From Amoebidium appalachense (Eukaryota; Ichthyosporea), in the NCBI GenBank assembly GCA_963693365.1, contig CAVNZM010000002.1, positions 248,001 through 312,000 of the forward strand: a stretch of DNA of 64,000 bases, written 5' to 3'. Under the pieces are notes generated by a model. The model did no database searches. It saw only the letters and a list, made by a program, of their open reading frames with translations, and had not been told where the DNA came from. Made by a program: the position numbers and the translations under genes. This document shows positions 1-55,750 of this stretch, in pieces (position 1 is the stretch's first letter; each line of letters begins with the position of its first letter).

Positions 1-91
1 TCACCTTACGTGTTCACACATGTGTGAGGTGTAGGGTGTGAGGTGTAGGGGTTGCAAAGTCAAGCACATTTCGCGTAGGTGTCCATGATCT

Positions 92-124
<33 letters not shown>

Positions 125-314
125 ACTCCCAATGCTCGAGCACAAGCCTGCACGTGCACTCACGCGCACACACACATCAAACACACATCAATGTGCGCAC
201 ACACTGGCCGCCACACACAGAGGCACAACCCACAGACAGGCCACACACGCATGTACGCACGCACGGGCACACACAAATGAGCGCGCCCGCGAGCGCGCGC
301 ACACACACACACAC
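1..314 (-). other. Intron 4 of the desaturase gene (partial)
   Basis: On the coding strand it begins with a GTGTGTGTG run at the donor, continues with alternating purine-pyrimidine (GCGCGC, GTGTGT) sequence and contains a homopolymer A run (plus strand, about 93-123). No coding segment seen. Confidence 0.7.
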
Positions 315-2844
315 CTTCTTGATAGCCTCTGTGGCCTCGTTTGCATGGTAGAAGGGCAGCGCACTGAAGATATGGTGGGCCACGTGTGTGCTCGTAATGT
401 AGTGTGTCTTGTAGTCCAGGAAACCCCCCATGGTGCGATCAACAGTGCACAGCGCACCCCTCAGCCAGTTCCACTCACCCTCATCGTAGTGGGGCACATT
501 GGGGTGTGTGTGCTGCAGATACGTGATGGTCACGAGGTACCCGTTTGTCACCAGCAGGGCAGGAACATACAGCCACAGAACAAGAGAGGTGCCGAACTTC
601 TGGCAGATCTCGTAGAGGATGAACGTCCATGCCACCAGGCCAAAGTTGGACAAAACAATCTTCCACTTGTCCTGTGCGGGCCAGATGGGGGCGTTGGGGT
701 CGAAGTGGGAGATGATTTTGCCGTTTTTGGAGCCGGGGCCCGATGCGTTGATGGCCAGATAGAGCGGCCAGCCCAGGGTCCAGATGACCATGCCATTAAT
801 GAAGGTCTGCAGGTAGCTGGCCTTGGGGGAGGGTCCGCCCTTCTCGGCTGCACGTGCATGGTGGGTGTTAGGAAGAAGATGATGTGTAGTCGTACGATTG
901 TTCATGTAGAATAGAATTTGTGTGTTCACAAGTGTGCGCGGGTGTTCGTGAAGAATGTGTGTTTGTGTGTGTGTGTGTGCATGAAGGAGGTATGTAATCA
1001 TCACTGCACGAATTCGCAAGCGCAAAAATGCACCGGCGTACAAAATGTATGAAAATTCACGTGTGTTTGTGCTGAGAAACACCATGCACATGCACGGGGA
1101 CATCTCTGATGTACAACGACAAAAACTAGCATGGGACAGCTACAATCTGCAGCTTTCCATCCATGATTGCATGCATACTGTGCATATCGGCTGTGGATGT
1201 GGTCCGAGTGGCTGTGTGTGCGTTTTGAGTGTTTGCGGGCATGCGTGCCTTTGGTGGTCCGCATGGCTTGGTGCAGTTCATCAGTATCAGCGTGCACGCA
1301 CATGTCTGTAAGTGCATACCGTGTGCGCACGTGAATGAGCTATGCTAAATGTCCACTACATGTGGACATCTGTGCTAAATATGCAAGCACACCCACAGCA
1401 ATGTGTCTGTGTCACGTGTGTGTGTGCGTGTGTGAGTGAGTGTTTTGCGGATGGGGACGGATGCGCACTTTTGCCCTCGGGGTAGCGCTCGGGGATGTAG
1501 ACCTCGTCCTTGTCCATGTGGTTGGTGTAGTGGTGGTGCTTGGCATGCGACAGCTGCCATGCGTAGTAGGGCACGTACAGTGCTGTGTGCAGCACAAACC
1601 CAACAACATCATTGAGCACCTGGTTGGCTGAGAACCCACCGTGCCTGGATAAAACATCAAGTAAGAAAAGTGTTTCCCTCACCTCTCCACTATGTGTACC
1701 GAAGACCCCCTTCCTGCTCTCTATGAGAAGAAAAATCTCAACACACACCAACAAGTATCCCTGAACAATTAACATCTCCAAGCCCCTATTCTTGAACCCC
1801 CTCCACCCTCCCCCCCCCCCCCACACCCCCCTCCCTGCGGCCAAACATAATTACTCCGAACTTCTTCCGTTGACGGGGGCCGACACCACACACTCGCAAC
1901 ACCTCAGTACCTTCCCTCCCCTGCCCTGCCATGCCCTCCCTTCCCTCCCCACCCCCACACCCCCCCAATCTCCCCTTCTCCCCTGTCTTGGAGTGATTCT
2001 TACCCGCACTCGTGGGCCAGGACCCACAGGCCGGTCATAGTTGTGCCCTGGTAGAACCAGTAGACACACCACACAGCCCAACGCAGGAGGGGATAGTCGA
2101 CCAGATAGGGGTCGGCACTGAGGATGGCCACATAGCCCAGTGCCAGCTCAATAAGGTCCACCGCAAGGTGCCCAAAGCTGCGCAGCGCAGACCGCTGTGG
2201 GGAAAATATTAAGCAACGCGCTCACACCAGTCGTCCCCCCCCCCCCCCCCCCCCCCCCCCTCCTCCGGTCGACGTCCTTCCCTATTCAGGTAATAATAGA
2301 TCTTGAAACACGGACAGTCCAAGAGTATGTAGCGCACCAGTCCCCCACCCCTACCTTCCCTCCCCCCCCCCCCCCCCAACGCGACCTCCCCACCCCACCC
2401 CCTCCCGCATGCCCGCCCACCCTCACACGGAACATTCAGACCCCACGCCCCTCACAACCAAGAATCACCACGGCCTATCCATATGCGAGCATAAAAGGAT
2501 TGACGTGCAGCAGATCCTCCCGTCAATAAGCCTCAAATCGGCACATACTTTCAAGCCTTTCCAGTGACGGGCAGCAACGCTACTGTTAACTATAAACAAC
2601 TCTTCTTTGGATCCCTTTAAAGAATACAGGGTGACAAACAACACCCCGTTCTCTCACAACCCCCCCTTGTTTGCCCATGTTGCTACTCAGATGGAGTGTG
2701 AATGGGGGTCGTTGGGCAAGGGCGTACCTCGAAGCATTTTACAGGGATAGCCTCCTTCAGAGTCTTGAGCGTGATCGGGGAGTTCTCGCGAGGAATAAAC
2801 GGCGCATTGTGGTCGCGCGACCTTAAACCCCCTGCCTGCACCAT
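315..2844 (-). CDS. Membrane fatty-acid desaturase, delta-12/FAD2-like (3' end outside the window)
   Basis: Inserts a double bond into acyl chains (probably oleate to linoleate) in the ER membrane. Four exons on the minus strand: 2728-2844, 2004-2194, 1469-1644, 315-847. They join in phase into 339 codons. All three histidine boxes of the family are visible: HECGH (residues 100-104, split by intron 2), HAKHH (136-140) and HVAHH (316-320), with hydrophobic stretches between them. The N-terminus carries the FAD2-type segment with PITLKTLKEAIP ahead of CF. Start: ATG at 2844. Exon 4 ends ...EATEAIKK at a donor that runs straight into a GT repeat. The usual family length is about 380-400 aa, so roughly 50 C-terminal residues should lie beyond position 1; nothing in 1-314 looks like them. 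The delta-12 assignment rests on box spacing and family resemblance; a delta-15 or bifunctional enzyme is possible. Confidence 0.9.
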
Positions 2845-3091
2845 GTTGGCTGTGAGCTAAAACGAACACAGGAAATGTGTGTGTGGTTGCGTACGGTCAG
2901 CTTATATAGCTGCTGCTGGGTGGGCACGTGTGGTGGCGACACACTGTGACCTTTAGGCTAGCATGATATATATTATGGACAAAAAACTTTAAAACTTAAA
3001 AAAATAACAGTTTTGCTAGGATAGATCAATCAGACTGGTACATTACATTTGCTTTTAGCCGCCTGAACTGAAATTAATCAGAAACTCGTAG

Positions 3092-3560
3092 CCAATCAAG
3101 ATTTATGTAGATTTTCCGTGGAACGCGTAGAAGAAAATTGGAGTCCATGTGGGAGCCTTCACGGAGCGACAATTTCCACACGGATAAATGAGCAATAGTA
3201 AGATAAAAATCAATAAGGGCATACATCAAAAGTAATAAATGCTCCATCTGTGCAATGAACCATCATTATAGCAATTAGCTGCAACGCAACATGGAAGGCA
3301 CTCCGTGATCCAGACATATGACCCTCATTCCATCTTGCCCACCTCTTGAACTCACGACCAATCGATCACTTTGACCAATGCTGATTGGTTTAGCCTCAAG
3401 CTGGCTAGCGTTGGCAGTGGAACGGTTCCGATTGGCTCATCATCCCACGCATGAGGAGCAACGGGCAGCTTGAGGGGGTGACACACTTTTCATTGCGTGG
3501 ACACTGCCAGGGGCCCAGCCACACACTCGACGGCCTACTGCGTTTTCCAGCGCAGCCAAT
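3092..3560 (-). promoter_or_regulatory. CCAAT-box cluster upstream of the desaturase start
   Basis: Six CCAAT/ATTGG pentamers lie 250-720 bp upstream of the desaturase ATG: 3092-3096, 3358-3362, 3375-3379, 3384-3388, 3431-3435 and 3556-3560. They sit in non-repetitive DNA, unlike most intergenic sequence here. This fits an NF-Y-type proximal promoter. The role is inferred; no TATA box or start site was identified. Confidence 0.4.
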
Positions 3561-3874
3561 CAAATGCAGCTAGTTCTCTTTGTGTACCTCGAGTAAACAG
3601 CGTAAACCCCCCTGACATATGTACATGCTAGGCAACAATTAGCGCCATCGTGGTATACGACACCCCTATTACATATTATGGGTAAGCAAAGTAGAGGCTA
3701 GCATCGGTAGCACCGTATCACAATATCATACTGTGCAGCATTAATAAGGTGATCTAGGATAGTCATTTTAAAACGGATATATTGAGGAAGAGAGGGAGAA
3801 AAGAGAATAAAACCGCCAATATAACCTCCGGTTCTATTACGTTAGCTAACAGGTTACACTTATTGATAGATACA

Positions 3875-4058
3875 AGTAGGTCTGTGCGCCGGCTGTCGCC
3901 GGCGCCAAAACATAACGAGACAGTTATTGATGTTGGGTTGTGTGGTTGTTACCTCCCTCCCCCCTCCCTCCCTGGCCCCCCCGCCTCACGCTTCCCCCCC
4001 CCCCCCCCCCCCCTGGCCTCCCCGCCTCACGCTTCCACACCCCCCCTCCCCCCCCCCC

Positions 4059-4092
<34 letters not shown>

Positions 4093-4275
4093 CCTGCAGT
4101 TGCCGGATCTGCCAAATGTTATGACCCTTTCCCCTTTCATTTACCCCCCCCCTCCCCCCCACCTAGCGCGGCCTCCCCCCCATTCTCCCCCCCCCCCCCC
4201 CCCCCCCCCCCCTTTCTTGCCCCCCTCCCACGGGGGACCCTGGGCAGTGGCGGCGGGAGCACACTATGTATTCCC
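3875..4275. repeat. GC-rich dispersed repeat, copy 1
   Basis: Shares near-identical blocks with 6121-6500: an opening block containing CCGGCTGTCGCCGG, a block around TGCAGTTGCCGGATCTGCC, and a closing block around CCTGGGCAGTGGCGGCGG. The blocks occur in the same order, separated by C/T-rich runs of different length. No protein was recognised. Confidence 0.75.
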
Positions 4276-4366
4276 CCCTCCCGCCCAGCTTGAATCACCC
4301 TAGCTCTAGTGTAAATTAAACAATAATCATTATCAGCCACAAACCCTTCTAGTACGCTCGCCCTAA

Positions 4367-5385
4367 GGGCCTGTTTGGTAGCGCGCTAAATACGGTTTTT
4401 TATCGTATTCGTATTTAGGGCCTAAATACGTATACGATCCCGTGGCATGCCAAACACGCCGCGGGCTTTTATTTTTTGTAAATACGATAGGGATCGCTTT
4501 TGTATCGTATTTACGAAAATCACCTCCGGAGGTGATTTTCGTAAATACGATATAGGAAATTAGCCAATCAGAGCATTTCGCATCATTTATTGGCTATCAG
4601 CAAGCCAATGGTACAGCGCTCGTAAGCCGCGTATAGCGCCGGGCACATTTTTACTACAGTACGCATGCCGGCGCATGCACGTGAATAATTCAATGTTAGA
4701 AGGTCGGTGTCATACACGTCATTTTGTGTACATTCTCAGTTAAAATTGGCACATGAATTTGGGCTGCACAGGTAAGACAGAGGACGAGGAACCCTACGCG
4801 GTGCATGATAACAAGCTCAGACTGTATATATATGCCATAATAATCATTGAAACGATACTGGACTCCGATATATGCATTAATAAAAAACAATCAAATGTAC
4901 ATGTACAAACTCGGTGACATGCAGGCACAACGAGTATTGCTCATTATGTGTTCAGATATGTGGGGAATGCCAGGGACGAACGTTGGTGACGTAAAACGAG
5001 GTCTCTCGCAAGGCTTACACTAGCCACCGCAATAACTGGCAGCATCCCTTCAATAACAGACATTCTAACCTATTGTTAAACAGAGCAAGACTCACTGTCC
5101 GGCGGTGACTCGTTTTTGCCGTTCGTTACGTAATACTGACTACAGCTGCACCAGTCTATATGCATGGAATACCGAAGGATGATCAATGGGTGCGAATAGG
5201 GCCAATCAGATCTCGTGAACCATGTATCGACATTCAATGTGACCAGTCACGCCTGACAGCGTTTGGAAGGCACCAACCGTATTTAGGCCCTAAATACGCA
5301 TACCACGATAAATTTTGTAAATACGGTAGATCGTATTTAGGGCCTAAATACGAATACGATTATTGGGGTGCTGCCAAACAGGCCC
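4367..5385. mobile_element. Non-autonomous Harbinger/Tourist-like inverted-repeat element
   Basis: The ends are inverted repeats: GGGCCTGTTTGG at 4367-4378 and its complement CCAAACAGGCCC at 5374-5385. Similarity extends about 55-60 bp inward and is rich in CGTATTTAGGGCCTAAATACG-like palindromes. TAA flanks both ends (4364-4366 and 5386-5388), the TWA-type target duplication of PIF/Harbinger elements. The interior (about 4560-5270) has no transposase and no convincing ORF, so this is a MITE-like passenger about 1.02 kb long. A 50-bp perfect palindrome lies near the left end (4503-4552). Confidence 0.8.
4503..4552. repeat. 50-bp perfect palindrome inside the inverted-repeat element
   Basis: Two 25-nt arms with no spacer, centred on TCCGGA between 4527 and 4528. 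The outer parts repeat the CGTATTTACG theme of the element's terminal repeats. Confidence 0.95.
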
Positions 5386-31628
<26,243 letters not shown>

Positions 31629-32918
31629 TCACTGTCCCATCTGGTCCGAACTAGTGGCCCGGCTCTGTATGGCCACTTTCAGCTCCATAACCCTCTCCCT
31701 TTCCTCCTTTACATGGAGTCCAGATCTCACTACTACACACTCAAGCGAGATTTTGGGACACGTTGCAATGGCCGTCAAGTCCGTGTATGGAAATTTGTAC
31801 ACCCCTACATGGCAAAGGTTCGAGTGGCCCCTTAAAGGCTCGAGGTTGCGCAGTGACTGCAAACACCCCAATTCGAGTGTATCGATGGCCACTGCCCCTG
31901 CAGGAGCATCGATGTTTTCCAAATTGGGGCACCAACCTAATTTTACCGCCGTCAGCCTTGGTGCGTGCATGGGCACATGGCCGAGAGTGACCAGGTCGTC
32001 TAGTTTTTGGATTGTCAAAGTCTGCAGGTATGGGTGGTTGATTTCACACAGTGTGCTCCCGGACAAATATTCAAACTGCAAGGTGACTACGGAGGGCGGC
32101 ACTTGGACAGTCGCAACGTCCAGTTTCGGACACCTCGAAAACTTAACGTCTCGCAATTTGGTGCATTTCGAGATCATCCCGACATCGCGCAACACCCCGC
32201 ATTCGTGGCAACTTATCTTCCGCAGGTGCCTGTGCGTAAACTCGGCCGAAATGTGCGTTATTTCCTTGTTGCCTGTAATGATCAGGGTTTGAAGCAGCGG
32301 CATACCATCCAGCGAGATTGAAATATCGGGCCCCGGTAACCCCTCCCCGGATGGACCTCGGCAGCCGCTAATGTGGAGTTCGGTGAGTGCGGCACCCTGC
32401 AATAACCAGCCGGTGGGGAAGAAATAGACGCTGTTAAGGGAGAGGTCTCTCAACGCCGTGGCATTTCTAGCCAGGAATTCCGGTGGGGCTTGGTTCATAC
32501 CCGTTGCCTGGGGACTACTAACCGGAATAGAAGGTATCCGGGAATAGAAGGCAAACGATTCCAATCGCTCCGTTTCAGGGTCCGGGAACTCCCCGTGGAT
32601 GCTGTAACAATCGATGTCGATTTTTCTCAATTTCCGACACGGACCAATCACCGACACATCCACATTTGCCTCCACCCGAGCCCTGATCACCTCCAAATTA
32701 GGAAGGTACGGTACCGCTATCAATTTCCCTTTGAATCCGTCTCCCATTATGTACATGTCCGTGGTCACCGACAGACGTTTCAAATTTCCGCATGCCCCCA
32801 ACGGTCGTAGGTCGTACCCATCGGCAATGCCCGGTGTGATTTCGATCGCAATCTCCTCCAGGTTTGGGCACAGCCCGGGTATTGCCCTGAGAGTGGCAAC
32901 ATCAAGGGGCAACATCAA
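31629..32918 (-). CDS. Leucine-rich-repeat protein, uninterrupted frame of 429 aa
   Basis: Single open frame on the minus strand. It contains many irregular LRRs of the cysteine-containing type found in F-box/LRR and related proteins: LTELHISGC, LQTLIITGN, LRKISCHECG, LRDVKFSRCPKL, LQTLTIQKL, LTAVKLGWCPNLENI and IDTLELGC. The C-terminus is charged (EERERVMELK). LRR solenoids bind partner proteins; the partner is unknown. There are no introns in about 1.3 kb, unlike all neighbours. The first ATG is probably not the true start: the same frame is open further upstream (32970-33467) after two in-frame stops, and a 13-bp exact tandem duplication (32895-32907 and 32908-32920) overlaps the beginning. 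Possibly a retrocopy or a decaying family member. Confidence 0.6.
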   Translation of the reverse strand: MMLPLDVATLRAIPGLCPNLEEIAIEITPGIADGYDLRPLGACGNLKRLSVTTDMYIMGDGFKGKLIAVPYLPNLEVIRARVEANVDVSVIGPCRKLRKIDIDCYSIHGEFPDPETERLESFAFYSRIPSIPVSSPQATGMNQAPPEFLARNATALRDLSLNSVYFFPTGWLLQGAALTELHISGCRGPSGEGLPGPDISISLDGMPLLQTLIITGNKEITHISAEFTHRHLRKISCHECGVLRDVGMISKCTKLRDVKFSRCPKLDVATVQVPPSVVTLQFEYLSGSTLCEINHPYLQTLTIQKLDDLVTLGHVPMHAPRLTAVKLGWCPNLENIDAPAGAVAIDTLELGCLQSLRNLEPLRGHSNLCHVGVYKFPYTDLTAIATCPKISLECVVVRSGLHVKEERERVMELKVAIQSRATSSDQMGQ

Positions 32919-32969
32919 GGCGAGATAGATAGCACCGAAATTTCTTCAGGGTTGGGTTCCGGCGCAAAG

Positions 32970-33467
32970 TCAGTTAGTCCCAAATGCCGATAGAAGAAAC
33001 CAGAAAAAAAATTCCAAGGTGGCACATCGGTCCCACACCCTCCGGAATATTTCTTTGTGCGTTTCCGGCATGACCCTGGCATCGACAACAGCGGCTTTCA
33101 GTCTGTCCTCGACCGATTCGAGTGCCGTGCCCAAAAGGCCACTCACCAAATCCACATCAGCCGTTTCCAACTCTCTGTCCAGTGCTATCTCCAAAGTAGT
33201 CACGTTTGGGAGGTCGGCAATTTCGCAGGCAAACCGCCGTGCCAGGTCTCGATGCGTGTCACTCCTCCGCACCCAGATGCCTCCTACTCTCAATCTGACT
33301 GTTCCGATGGCCGCGTGCCATGGTTTCATGTTGCTCAGGTCGCACACCACACCGCCTACCACACGCGTCTCCAAAAAACTGATTTTCTTAAACTCTTCAT
33401 GGACAGCGGAGATTTTAATCATATCGGCTTGGGGTGACCGTGCCAGGGTACAGCACCGGCGGCACAC
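32970..33467 (-). pseudogene. Probable N-terminal part of the same LRR gene, separated by stops
   Basis: A 165-residue frame in the same phase as 31629-32918 but ending in TGA at 32970-32972, with a second stop before 32918. It carries a plausible LRR segment (LPNVTTLEIALDRELE). Near its end lies a run of eight T on the coding strand, a likely indel site. Downstream, the other two frames read protein-like for short stretches (one with YRHLGLTDFAPEPNPEE, one with NPTLKKFRCYLSRLDV), so a single gene has probably suffered more than one indel. An unrecognised intron is the alternative. I could not fix a start codon. Confidence 0.4.
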
Positions 33468-33653
33468 GAGGGAAAGGCCAAGCGGCTGCTACGGGGCAAA
33501 TAGCACAAAATGTGGAAGAGAAGCTCGTTGGGAAGGCCGAGGAGGAGGGCACCTGGGGGGGCAAACAGTAACGTCAACAAATGTGATGGTAGAGACCTAT
33601 GGGTCGGCTGGGTGGCAGTTGGGTGTAGGTTGGAATGGTATTATCAAGCAGTG

Positions 33654-33707
<54 letters not shown>

Positions 33708-33916
33708 CATGCATGTGTGCGTGCGTGCATGTGCGCGCGTGTATGTGTACACGCGCACGCGTGTGTGTGCATGCTTGGCTGCGTGTGCTAGTGTATTTGT
33801 GCCCGTGTGCATCTTTATGTGTTTGCAAGCAACCATGCATGCATGTATCATCGACCCAGCAGAGTTGGTTTTCAAAGCACCTTTCGTGCATGCCTAGTGC
33901 TGAGAGGAAGGAGGGT

Positions 33917-33961
<45 letters not shown>

Positions 33962-34284
33962 GAGGGGGGGAGGGGGGTCTGTGGGTGTGTGCAGAAGAAT
34001 GGAGCTGAAGGTAAGCGAGGATTATATGAACATACAACAAAACCCCTGCTGCATTCTTACGTATTGCTGAAACGACAGAAAGGTGTGGAAGGGGGGAGGG
34101 AGGGAAAACATACAGAGTACGAGGTACGCATACACGGCAGAAAACTTACAAAACTTGCAGAGCACACAAGGAGTATGCATGGTGGGTTCAATGTGCTACA
34201 GAGTACAAAGCATACATTCATGACGGACAGCATACAATCCACAAACGAGGATTATGCATTATCAGAAGAGCTTATTCGGGCGTC

Positions 34285-34356
<72 letters not shown>

Positions 34357-34541
34357 TGTGTGTGTTTGTGCGTGGGTTTTTTTTTTTTTTTTTTTAATGG
34401 TTGTTGGGGTGGGGGGGGGGGGGGGGGGGGGGGGGGGGCCAAGAGTCAGAGAAAAAACCTAGGTAGAGAGCCGGAAGGAAGGGGCGAGGCTGATGGAGAC
34501 GAGAAAGGGAGCAAGGGGAGCGGGGGGAGGGGGGGGGGGGG

Positions 34542-34579
<38 letters not shown>

Positions 34580-34667
34580 GAAGAGGGAGGGAGAGAGGGA
34601 GGGAGGGAGGGAGGGAGGGAGGGGGAGAGAGAGAGAGAGAAGGAGAGAGAGAGAGAGAGCGAGAGAG

Positions 34668-34755
<88 letters not shown>

Positions 34756-36656
34756 CGAGAGAGCGGAGGTGAGATAGGAAGGGGGGGGGGGGGGGGGAGG
34801 GAGAGAGAGAGGGAGAGGGAGAGAGAGGGGGAGGGAGGGAGGGAGGGAGGGAGGGAGGGAAGGAGGGAGAAAGGGAAGGAGGGAGGTTGGAGAAAGAGAG
34901 AGAGAAGGGGAGGGAGAGAGGGAGAGAGGGAGGGGGGGAGGGAGAAAGGGAAGGAGGGAGGGGGGGGGGGAGAGAGAGAGAAAGAGAAAGACGGAGAGAG
35001 AGAGAGAGAGAGAGAGAGCTCTAAGAGAGAAGAGAGAGAGAGACCCGAAGGAGAGAGCACGGTGTGAGAGAACGGCAGAGGAAGGGAGAATGGGAGGAAA
35101 AATGAGCGAAATGGAGGAAAGGAAAAGGATAAATAGACGGAATAGGCAGCGAGGGAGGGTTGAGGGGAGAGAGGCGGCGAGGCGGGGAGGAGAAAGGTGG
35201 GGGAGGGGAGGGGGGAGGGAAAGGAGTGGAGGGTGAGAGGAACGTAGTAAAAAGAACAGAGAGTCTCTAAGACGGGGAGAGAGAGCGCGGGAAGGACAGG
35301 AGAGGAAGGACGGAGGGACGGAGGGAGTGAGAGGGAGGGAGAGAAGGTAGGGAGAGAAAGGTGTGCCTAAAACCAGTGCCGACGAAGACCATGTCGATTA
35401 CTCATTGCATTTGCCGGATGAGCTAAGCAAGGAAGCAACAATCAACACGGTGAAGAAACCACGTGTAAACGTACTGCAGATGCTCTAGAGAAGCCACCCA
35501 CGCCACTAACCCATCTTCTTTCAGGCCCACAGAACGCAACCAAACCTGTTTGCTCCACCAGAGGGTTAACACGTACCTTGGGTGGCTGTGATTGGGGCTG
35601 GCACCAAGACACCACCCTGGCTGCCTCTGGCCTCCATGGAGGAAAATGTGGATAGTAACTGAAGTAGACAAGGATATGGCAACTATGGCGCCTACACACG
35701 GAACAAAGGTGTACGTGAGACACTTAGGCCAGCGCCATGGATGTGAACACCCAAGCAGTGGTGCACCTAACCACTAGTTGGTGTTCCAGCACGTTATATG
35801 CAAGTCGGAGTGCTTGTTTGCACAGGCTATACCTATGGTTCAGTGCTTATGGAGCGTACCTACACTACGTCACCAACACACACTAATAAGCCGGTTTTCT
35901 GAGCTGATAAATTAGCGCGCAATGAAGAGGATACTCGAAAAAAAACGATAAAGAAAGGACGACAGCTGAAAACGAAAAGAAAAGAAAAGACGGACCATTG
36001 AAACGAACACAGAAGTGCATTAAGTACAGTACCTGTACCGCTCGTCTTGGTGACCGTTTGGTGAGTGCCTCCCAGGTGGTGACCGGTGGGATAAATGCAA
36101 CCGTGATATATCACCAATCAAGTGATGTTTAACCCAAATGAAAATCATAGCCAAATGATGGCCCAAATCCGACAGAGTCGATCAAGTGGCTCGAGTGACG
36201 TCTCCTGCCTCATTGTTCATACAACCATAACCACGCCACGCCCAGCCTACTTTTTGGACAGCCACGGGCAACTTATTCTAATACTATGCATAATATTTTT
36301 CCTATGTCAACTGAGCGTTACAAGACTGATTAGGAGACCGTGGCAGACTCCTGAGCTTTTGGCCAATCAGCAAGTGCTTTAGTGAGCCACAAACGGCCGG
36401 TTCTTGGTAGCGCTTGATTGGTAATTGAAGAATAAATAGCCATATATGACTATTACAAATGCAAAAAAAAAAAAAAAAAAAAAAAAATGTCGAAGCTTCA
36501 GCCTACCAGTGGTGTACGCACCTGTGCGTGGAACCACACTATTAGTGTACATTCAAACCACCGTCTATTGTTTCACACAACACACACACGTGCTCACCCA
36601 CGCACCTGCCGTCGCAGGCACCTCACATCCTTTAATACAGTATTGGGGGCTGACGT
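33468..36656. other. Spacer between the LRR and M13 peptidase genes
   Basis: Holds GT repeats (33657-33706, 34287-34352), long G runs (33917-33960, 34407-34438), a purine (GA/GGGA) block at 34525-35040 and an A run at 36462-36487. The stretch 35380-36450 is low-repeat and contains no gene I recognise. CCAAT-type pentamers occur near 36114 and 36370, upstream of the M13 start. Confidence 0.6.
34525..35040. repeat. Purine-only (GA)n/(GGGA)n block
   Basis: About 500 bp of nearly pure A/G on the plus strand, with GAGAGA and GGGAGGGA sub-repeats. Confidence 0.9.
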
Positions 36657-54276
<17,620 letters not shown>

Positions 54277-54295
54277 TGGGGAGAGAGAGGGCGGG

Positions 54296-54329
<34 letters not shown>

Positions 54330-55716
54330 GGAAGTTTTAACAAAAGAAAACGTAACGGACACAGTCAGAGCGCAAACCAACATAGTGCCTCGATGTTTTA
54401 TTGCGCACCCAGGGTGTATTGTATTCATACACGTGGCATGAAATTCTGAATGTCTGCTGGTTTCAGCAGTGGCAACCACAAGAGCAATATTTGCACTGAC
54501 AAGAAGTGATCACAAGGTTTGTATATAGCTAATTCAACTCATGAATATATGTATGCCCTCAATACTTTTATGCCTAGCCTCATAATCCGGATAGTTATGC
54601 AAATGGCATCCCCTAACTAATATTAGGGGTCAGCTGCATTAGGCCATTTGTGGCCACAGCATACCAAAAATATTGCTGAAGGCTTACGGGGTCCCACTAA
54701 ACAAGGTTTGTCTTGTTTATATGACAAAAGTGTCTGTATTCTTATGCACTGTAGCTAATAAATGCCGCAACCACACGTACGTGAGCGACATACCTGAACA
54801 GAGCAGTAACTTTGATGGTCAAAATGTAAATAAAAAAATGAGATGATATACCTTTCGGCACGAGGCTAGCTATAGGTCTTACTCCCGCAAACCTCCTCGA
54901 TTTCTCCTTTTCTCTCGTCCTGGAAGGCAAGGTTTCATGTTCAGAAGGTTGAGGGAGACCATGGCTGGTACTCGGGATGGTGACGGTGTGCAGGTGCACC
55001 GCTGCATGTGTGGTGTGACACTGTGTGCCTGCACGCGAGTGACGCTGTGTGCGTTTGCGTGTTTGGGGACGAGAAAGAGCTCGAGGAGGGAGCCTGAAGG
55101 GGGCTCCCCATGACCAGGCGCCGGAAGGGGGGGGGGGGGGGGGGGGGGGAAGGGGAGGAGGGGAGGGGCTGCAGCGGCTAAGATATGCACCTGTTTATAA
55201 TAAAATGAAATCTGTCGGCACGAATAATGCCTGTGCGCACATGTACATTACACGTGTGAACAGGTGCACATCGCCACACTGGCATGTACACATACACACA
55301 TGAACACTCCCCCCTTCACACATCACGAGCACTCCCCCCTTTCCCCCTCCCCCTTCTCCCCCTCTTCCCCCCCCATGGCCACACGGTGTCCCCCCACCCC
55401 TCTGTGGGCCTAGACCCTGGCACACACCTAGACCTACGCAAACAACATGAATATATGCATTTCCTTGAAAAAGCATTTTTACAGAGCACATCACAACTTC
55501 CCCGCACTCACGCATATGCATCCACTCACCCTCACTCATGCTACACACATCACACCACATGCACTGCGACACAACCCACTAATTGCCGTTGAACAGGCAA
55601 CCGAAAAACGCTCAAAGCACCTCTTGATAACACATGCACTTGGCCGATAGATCTCCATTCATTCATTCATTCAGTTGACCATTCGGATGACCGGCATCCA
55701 CATTGCATCCACCCAT

Positions 55717-55750
<34 letters not shown>

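Noticed and set aside
31654-32321. Plus-strand frames of 212 and 104 aa
   Set aside because: Antisense shadows of the LRR frame.
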